10,894 bases of DNA from Flavobacteriales bacterium. Lineage in GTDB: Bacteria; Bacteroidota; Bacteroidia; Flavobacteriales_D; Sanyastnellaceae. How positions within the stretch are numbered: position 1 is the first letter of the stretch; each line of letters opens with the position of its first letter. The notes under the pieces were generated by a model that was given only the letters and a program-made list of their open reading frames with translations, had not been told where the DNA came from and searched no databases. Below, one piece after another: positions 6,406-10,894 of the stretch. The DNA lies in assembly GCA_027488055.1 (NCBI GenBank), contig JAIYCK010000151.1, positions 1 through 10,894 of the forward strand, given 5' to 3'. The translations under genes were made by a program, and so were the position numbers.

Positions 6406-9400
6406 TTACTTAGTAATAATGATTTTTTTGGTAGCGGTATAGCTGTCGTTCTTAAGTTGTACGAAATAGATACCGGCATTCAAATGTGAAAGTTGAAGGT
6501 CAGTAGTTTCTAAACTTTGAATGGCACTTCCACTGTAAACCAAGTCACCTGTAAGTGAGGTCACAGTGATGATACCGTCCATTTCGCTGAATACTTGCAC
6601 GTTTCCGTTGCTTGGATTTGGCCAAATACTCCATTGAGAAGCGCTTGGAGCTTGTTGGTTGAAGATCACTTTCGCTTTCTTACCGTTGATCAAGCCCAAT
6701 GTGTTTTCAAAGTCTACTTCAGAAAGTGTGTGTTCGTTTGTTCTGATCGATAGTGTAGCAAATGTAGTCGCTTCAATACCGGCAGCGTTGAACGCACTGT
6801 AACGGAAGGTTTGATCCGCTTCATTCATGAATTTACTAGACTCAAGGTTCTGTACGTTCACGGTGTTCATCCAAGGATAAGCAGTTGTATTCCACTGGAG
6901 CGCCAAGTCAATTCCTTGAATAGCTTCTGTGTGGCTGATGCTCAATGGGATGTGCAATACGTCGCTCTCTTGAACTGCGTTAGCTAGGTCAACCAAGATA
7001 AAATCTTTAGATGAGCGCAATACGCCATCTGCATCGTAATTGGCAAATGATCCGTTCACGTCACCAAGCAATACAGCGTGGTAGGTTTCTTCCATGATCA
7101 TTGGGCAAGCAGTGGCACCTTCAGTGTATCCGCTGATTGCAGTAGGCAATACAAAAGGAACACTTGGAACACGTGCTTTTGAGAAACCGATGCCATCGTC
7201 TTCAGGGAAAGTAGATGAAATCGCGTAAGCTGCATCTTGATTGACTGTGGTTGCATCTACAAAGATCCAATCTTTAGATGGCTGACCATTGCTATTACCT
7301 TCGTTGTCGTAGTTCCAAGCTTGTTGGAATTCACCGATAGCAAGAGTAGCACGTTGCTTCAATTGTGTGATGTCACCGGCGCTTACTACACCGTCCAAAT
7401 TCACATCCAATGCAAGCACTTGGTGAATGGTAGGAGTGAAGTTGCCTGAGCTTACCAATGTTTTCGCCAATACTGCATCCGCAGCGTTGACAAGCAATTG
7501 CACTGATTGGTTGTTGGCGATGTCACGGCTGAATCCGATCTCAGTGCCGTTCTCCAAATTGTGTACAAAGCTACCTTCGGTATTGGTTACCACTGGGCTC
7601 AACTCATTGACAACAGTACCATTTTCGAAACCGGTGATATAGGTAGGAACAAAGTCATTTGGATTGTCAATGTCATAAGCCAATGGGCTCTGATCTTGCC
7701 AGAACACAATGTGTGAAAGGTAAGCTGTTGGGAAGCTCGAGTATAGATTTCCAGCTTCTACACCTTTCTCTTCAACACCCATGATATAACTTTCTTGCAA
7801 GAAAGGAACGCTGATCTCTGTTGAGTCAATCGCGTTGAAGTTTGGCAAACGCTCAAACTCTACACACAAAATGTCACCGTATCCGGTAAACTCTGTGAAT
7901 TCTAATGATTCACCATTGAAGAATGCAGTGATTTGTAATTCACCTGGAGCTACAATGGTAGCTGAAGTTTCTACGAACGCTGGATTGGTCAATACGTCGA
8001 ATACCGTCACATTGCCAGTTGGTAACACTTTCGAAGCATCGTAGGTCATGGTGATGTCATATCCAATTACGTTGTCCACAGGGAACGCAGGATTGATTGA
8101 GATGGCTGCGCAGAAGGTTGGCTCATCGCATGTTTGAGTAGCAGTGTTGACTTTGTAAGGCAATGCATTTGGATCGGCTACTGTAAATTCAATCGAGAAT
8201 GGCGCAGATGCCAAACCAAGGTTGTCGGTTGCAATAACAGTGATGTTCACATCACCAGGTACAGATGTCCAATCGATGGTGTAAGGAGCTGCATACAAAG
8301 TATTGAAGAGCGCACCGTTCACGTAGAAATCTACCACCGATACAGTTCCGTCAATATCTGACGCATCCGCAACAACTGTTACTGTTGCTGGAGCAATGAA
8401 CAGGTCGGTTTCGTTTGGTGAGAGAATGGACGCTGTTGGAGCCACATTCGGGTTCACGTCGATCGTAATTTCTGAGCTGATGGTCTCTGCACCAATGTTG
8501 TCGATGGCCACTGCAAAGATGGTTTGGGCGGTTCCGGCAGTCGGTGTGTAGTCCACTGTGTAGGGGGCGATATTGTCTACGCCGATCAATTGATCATTCC
8601 AATAGAATTCAACCGAAACAACTGTTCCGTCAGAGTCTGAGGCGGTTGCTGTGATTGTCACTTCTTCACCTTCGATAATAGAGGCTGGACCGCTTACAGA
8701 AACCACAGGAGCTACATTGGAGTTTACGTTCAACACCACTTCGTTAGATGTTCCGATGGCACCTACGTTGTCGGTAGCGATGGCAGTGATGATTTGATTC
8801 ATTCCATCTGTTGCAATGTAGTTGATGGAATAGGGCGCTGTTGCATCTGTGCCAACAAGTTCGCCATTGATATAGAAAGCTACTTGTGTTACAGTGCCAT
8901 CGCTGTCAGTGGCGGTAGCAGAAAGAACAATACTCTCATCTACAATAGCACTGGTAGGCGCAGTCAAAGTGACCACTGGCGCTAAGTTGTTAGTTACATT
9001 GAAGTTTACGATCGAGGCTGTTGCAGTGGCACATTCGTTGTCATTTGCAATGGCATATACTTGGTGGGTACCAGAAGTGGCTACATAGGAAACGCTGAAT
9101 GGAGCCGTTGCATCAGAGCCGATGAGGACGTTGTCCACGTAGAAGTCTACTGAGCTCACAGTCACGTTGTCAGAGGCATTTACCGTCAAGTTGTAGGTAT
9201 CGCCAATGGTAAGGGTAGCGTTGTTCGTTGGGAAAGTAATCGCCACAACTGGAGGCGTATTGGGAACGTACGTAAGCGTTGGGTGAGTGAGTTCATTGCC
9301 AATTGGGTTAGAGCTTACATAGTTTTCGGCAATACCAGTAAGAATATTGACAAGTTGCACATTCAATTGGAAGCTGAAGTCACCATGTGTAGTAAACTGA

Positions 9401-10086
9401 CCGATCAATACGCGGTTTGCAGCAGTAGGGCCAACCACGCCACCAAGTGCGGCAATGGTTCCATTGGAGATGGTGATGTTGTTACCTTCTGTTTGCTCAA
9501 GTGCATCCAATGCATTGCCGAGTCCAAGAACGTTCGGAACTACAAAAGTAGTAGCATCAAATGGCGCAAGACCATCGCGGCCTGTAGCTCCAATCAATGG
9601 CAAACCAAAACATCCACCTGGATTGTTAGCAAGAATACCTTGATTGTTACCCAATGTGCCATCAGCATCATCAGCCTCGGTTACCCCAACCTTACCAGCG
9701 CAAACGCCGCCAGTAGTAAACCACGAATCGATCATGGCTGTGTGCTTTTTGATGTTCACCTGCGAAATAGCACCAGGATGCACGCTCACACCATAATTGG
9801 GGTCGTTGTAAAAATAAGTGGAAGTGTTGACCACCAAATCATGGTTAGCATTTCCGAAAACATTTGAGAATTTATAGTTTGGAGCCATATCCACATACAC
9901 ACGATACACTGTAGAGCCAACTACGAGTGGGCTCACGGAACCGTTGTTAACTGCATTTGCCGCATCAGCAGCATCTGTTTGATAGTAGCGTTCTACTAAG
10001 ATGTTTTCAAGGCCTTGGGCTATTGAAATTGCAGGGAATAGCAGAATAGCGAGAGACCAAAGGATAAAAGCTCTAACGTTGATCAT
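6406..10086 (-). CDS. Large T9SS surface protein with four Ig-like, cohesin-like and dockerin-like modules
   Basis: This encodes 1226 residues from ATG 10086. An in-frame ATG at 10158 would put 24 residues before the signal peptide (INVRAFILWSLAILLFPAISIAQ), so it is not preferred. Domains in order: an N-terminal Bacteroidota module, ~25-276 (YYQTDAADAANAV, TAMIDSWFTTGGVC); four Ig-like Big_9-type domains, ~278-638; a cohesin-like module, ~642-775 (VIGYDITMTYDASKVLP); a dockerin-like calcium loop, 894-905 (DVNLDGVVSAGD) with a second DVN/DADG segment near 1009-1021; a second cohesin-like module, ~1027-1144; and a T9SS sorting domain, ~1152-1226 (WSIWPNPSNGNVQVF). No catalytic motif is seen, so a surface adhesin or matrix role is the best reading. 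The PKD gene lies 32 bases downstream. No confident promoter was found upstream. Confidence 0.92.
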   Translation of the reverse strand: MINVRAFILWSLAILLFPAISIAQGLENILVERYYQTDAADAANAVNNGSVSPLVVGSTVYRVYVDMAPNYKFSNVFGNANHDLVVNTSTYFYNDPNYGVSVHPGAISQVNIKKHTAMIDSWFTTGGVCAGKVGVTEADDADGTLGNNQGILANNPGGCFGLPLIGATGRDGLAPFDATTFVVPNVLGLGNALDALEQTEGNNITISNGTIAALGGVVGPTAANRVLIGQFTTHGDFSFQLNVQLVNILTGIAENYVSSNPIGNELTHPTLTYVPNTPPVVAITFPTNNATLTIGDTYNLTVNASDNVTVSSVDFYVDNVLIGSDATAPFSVSYVATSGTHQVYAIANDNECATATASIVNFNVTNNLAPVVTLTAPTSAIVDESIVLSATATDSDGTVTQVAFYINGELVGTDATAPYSINYIATDGMNQIITAIATDNVGAIGTSNEVVLNVNSNVAPVVSVSGPASIIEGEEVTITATASDSDGTVVSVEFYWNDQLIGVDNIAPYTVDYTPTAGTAQTIFAVAIDNIGAETISSEITIDVNPNVAPTASILSPNETDLFIAPATVTVVADASDIDGTVSVVDFYVNGALFNTLYAAPYTIDWTSVPGDVNITVIATDNLGLASAPFSIEFTVADPNALPYKVNTATQTCDEPTFCAAISINPAFPVDNVIGYDITMTYDASKVLPTGNVTVFDVLTNPAFVETSATIVAPGELQITAFFNGESLEFTEFTGYGDILCVEFERLPNFNAIDSTEISVPFLQESYIMGVEEKGVEAGNLYSSFPTAYLSHIVFWQDQSPLAYDIDNPNDFVPTYITGFENGTVVNELSPVVTNTEGSFVHNLENGTEIGFSRDIANNQSVQLLVNAADAVLAKTLVSSGNFTPTIHQVLALDVNLDGVVSAGDITQLKQRATLAIGEFQQAWNYDNEGNSNGQPSKDWIFVDATTVNQDAAYAISSTFPEDDGIGFSKARVPSVPFVLPTAISGYTEGATACPMIMEETYHAVLLGDVNGSFANYDADGVLRSSKDFILVDLANAVQESDVLHIPLSISHTEAIQGIDLALQWNTTAYPWMNTVNVQNLESSKFMNEADQTFRYSAFNAAGIEATTFATLSIRTNEHTLSEVDFENTLGLINGKKAKVIFNQQAPSASQWSIWPNPSNGNVQVFSEMDGIITVTSLTGDLVYSGSAIQSLETTDLQLSHLNAGIYFVQLKNDSYTATKKIIITK
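7372..7407 (-). other. Dockerin-like calcium-binding loop coding segment
   Basis: The segment encodes DVNLDGVVSAGD, an EF-hand-type loop with Asp, Asn and Asp at positions 1, 3 and 5, Gly at 6 and Asp at 12, followed by ITQLKQRATL as the exit helix. This is the first half of a type I dockerin. In classical dockerins a second copy follows within ~30 residues. Here the next similar segment (GDVNGSFANYDADG) is more than 100 residues away and has a longer loop. Confidence 0.75.
8173..9255 (-). repeat. Four tandem Ig-like (Big_9-type) domain repeats
   Basis: There are four units of 91, 90, 90 and 90 residues, covering about 8983-9255, 8713-8982, 8443-8712 and 8173-8442. Each starts (A/P)P-x-x-x-h with an early P, carries a central ATASDSDGTV-x-x-VEFY-type strand pair (VDFYVDNVLIG, VAFYINGELVG, VEFYWNDQLIG, VDFYVNGALFN) followed by APY/F, and ends with AxDNxGA. 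Units 2 and 3 are the closest pair. Unit 1 is the most divergent, with a Cys in NDNECATATAS. Such domains usually act as spacers or in adhesion and sugar binding. Confidence 0.88.
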
Positions 10087-10493
10087 GAATCTGGGATGTT
10101 TAGATAAAAGTTGTAATTGGACCAGTCTTGCTGGTATACATTCGAGTGCAAAACTCATTCAATCATCCTATGAAGTCATTCCGTTCATATTACGATATTG
10201 TTATTTGGATAGAGCTCAAAATAACCAAAAGGTAAAAATTAAGTTTGGTAATTGTTAACAGGTTCAGGGGTAGATATGCTTCTTGTGTGTGATTTTTCTT
10301 TGCAAGAAGTTGGATTTGAGTGGATTAATTCTGATTTAATTCGCTAAATTTTTAGTTTTGGTAGTATATGAGTGTTTGCGTCTTCATCGCAGCACTGGAC
10401 TGATTCGTACTCAAATAATCCTTTGCATTTTTTGGGCAAAAAAAAAGAGGTTATCCGTTGATAACCTCTTTTTGCAGAAACTGAATGTGACGA
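10087..10493. other. Intergenic region, 407 bases, mostly AT-rich
   Basis: No gene is credible here. The region holds the terminator at 10438-10473 and presumably the promoter of the large surface-protein gene. I could not find an exact minus-strand TAnnTTTG; the nearest are TACCTTTTG (10234-10226, one extra T) and GAGTTTTG near 10156. A short inverted repeat ACCAG/CTGGT (10121-10135) lies in the likely leader of that gene, and CTTCTTG/CAAGAAG arms sit at 10279-10285 and 10303-10309. On the plus strand an exact TAGTTTTG stands at 10353-10360, facing the terminator. Confidence 0.5.
10438..10473 (-). terminator. Intrinsic terminator of the right-edge T9SS gene
   Basis: An 8-bp stem, GAGGTTAT (10447-10454) with ATAACCTC (10461-10468), surrounds a 6-base loop. 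On the minus strand it is followed by a run of nine T (A9 at 10438-10446 on the plus strand). On the plus strand T5 follows, so it can also stop rightward transcription. It lies 20 bases past the stop of the right-edge gene. Confidence 0.9.
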
Positions 10494-10894
10494 TTACTTC
10501 GTAACCATCAAACGCTCGTTAATTACTTCATTGCCCATTGTGAAACGGACATTGTAAACACCGTTTGACAATGTGTTGTCAAAAGTGATAGTTGTGTTCA
10601 AAGAACCTTCTACAGCGTAACGGTTAGTGTACACGATACGACCTTGAATGTCCATGATTTCCAAATACAAATCAGATGAAGAAACGTTTTCAACTTGAAC
10701 GTTGATCATTGAGCCATTGCTTGGGTTTGGATATACCTCAGCAAACAAAGCATCAGCAGATACAGAACGATCAGCTTGTGTCATTTCAACTAGGCTTTCA
10801 GCAGCTTCCATTACAGTACCACCGATGAAGATAGTCTGTGGAGCTCCGTAAGTACCTTGGTTTACACCAAGAACACCGAAGTTAGGACGCACAC
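10494..10894 (-). CDS. T9SS-sorted secreted protein, C-terminal end (partial)
   Basis: The frame is open to the window's right edge, and the GTG at 10892 is most likely an internal Val, so only the last ~132 residues are visible. Residues ~51-132 are a T9SS type A sorting domain: AEVYPNPSNG, then VENVSSSDLYLEIMDIQGRIVY, then SNGVYNVRFTMGNEVINERLMV with the usual terminal Lys. The preceding ~50 residues (GVNQGTYGAPQTIFIGG, then a polar linker) give no domain identity. It is a secreted or surface protein of unknown function. Its TAA at 10494-10496 is followed by a strong terminator, so it is not in one operon with the large surface protein downstream. Confidence 0.88.
   Translation of the reverse strand, partial: VRPNFGVLGVNQGTYGAPQTIFIGGTVMEAAESLVEMTQADRSVSADALFAEVYPNPSNGSMINVQVENVSSSDLYLEIMDIQGRIVYTNRYAVEGSLNTTITFDNTLSNGVYNVRFTMGNEVINERLMVTK

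Noticed and set aside
8173..9255. Periodic repeats considered as a CRISPR or satellite array
   Set aside because: The ~270-base period is the coding repeat of Ig-like domains with diverged DNA. There are no short identical repeats with unique spacers.
9283..9867. 194-codon plus-strand open frame
   Set aside because: It lies wholly inside the large surface-protein gene on the other strand, whose translation shows clear domains. The plus-strand product has low-complexity, non-family sequence and no promoter.
10087..10158. Longer start (ATG 10158) for the large surface protein
   Set aside because: The extra 24 residues precede a complete signal peptide starting at ATG 10086 and show no family character, so they are more likely leader sequence.
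10279..10309. CTTCTTG/CAAGAAG inverted repeat as a terminator or riboswitch
   Set aside because: The 7-bp stem with a 17-base loop has no T-run behind it and no recognisable aptamer pattern.

Overview
The window looks like chromosomal DNA of a Bacteroidota bacterium, probably of the Flavobacteriales type. Four large or partial proteins end in, or carry, a type IX secretion system (T9SS) type A sorting domain with the hallmark YPNP / WPNP start. Several genes are preceded by the Bacteroidota promoter -7 element TAnnTTTG rather than by a clear Shine-Dalgarno sequence. A lipoprotein carries a Bacteroidota-style charged stretch directly after its lipobox cysteine. I see no phage, transposon, CRISPR, tRNA or rRNA.

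Left part, plus strand (1-4157). The 3' end of a YwqK/MORN-repeat protein enters from the left edge. A small outer-membrane or surface lipoprotein (608-1264) follows, then a secreted subtilisin-family (S8) protease with a complete catalytic triad and a T9SS tail (1342-3012). Next are a cytoplasmic NAD(P)H-dependent FMN reductase-like flavoprotein (3147-3668) and a 139-residue protein built of an exact 25-residue repeat (3738-4157). The last two have their own TAnnTTTG promoter elements.

Middle, minus strand (4158-4914). A YbjQ/UPF0145 protein and a small exported protein with a C-terminal CxxC overlap by 8 bases (ATGACTAA), so they are probably translationally coupled. The exported protein's stop codon directly abuts the stop of the repeat protein, giving a tail-to-tail junction with no spacer.

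Right part, minus strand (5062-10894). A 1226-residue T9SS cell-surface protein (6406-10086) has a Bacteroidota N-terminal module, four tandem Ig-like (Big_9-type) domains, cohesin-like segments, a dockerin-like calcium loop and a sorting tail. It is followed after 32 bases by a 409-residue PKD-domain T9SS protein (5141-6370). The pair probably forms an operon closed by a strong hairpin terminator at 5062-5090. Further right is the 3' end of another T9SS protein (10494 to the edge) with its own terminator at 10438-10473.

Taken together, most coding capacity serves the cell surface: adhesins, a secreted protease and a surface lipoprotein, with a few short housekeeping or stress-type genes in between. 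The least explained items are the 25-residue repeat protein, the YbjQ plus exported CxxC pair, the similar cohesin-like module shared by the two adjacent surface proteins, and an odd N-terminal segment at the left edge. I found no convincing new multi-gene system.
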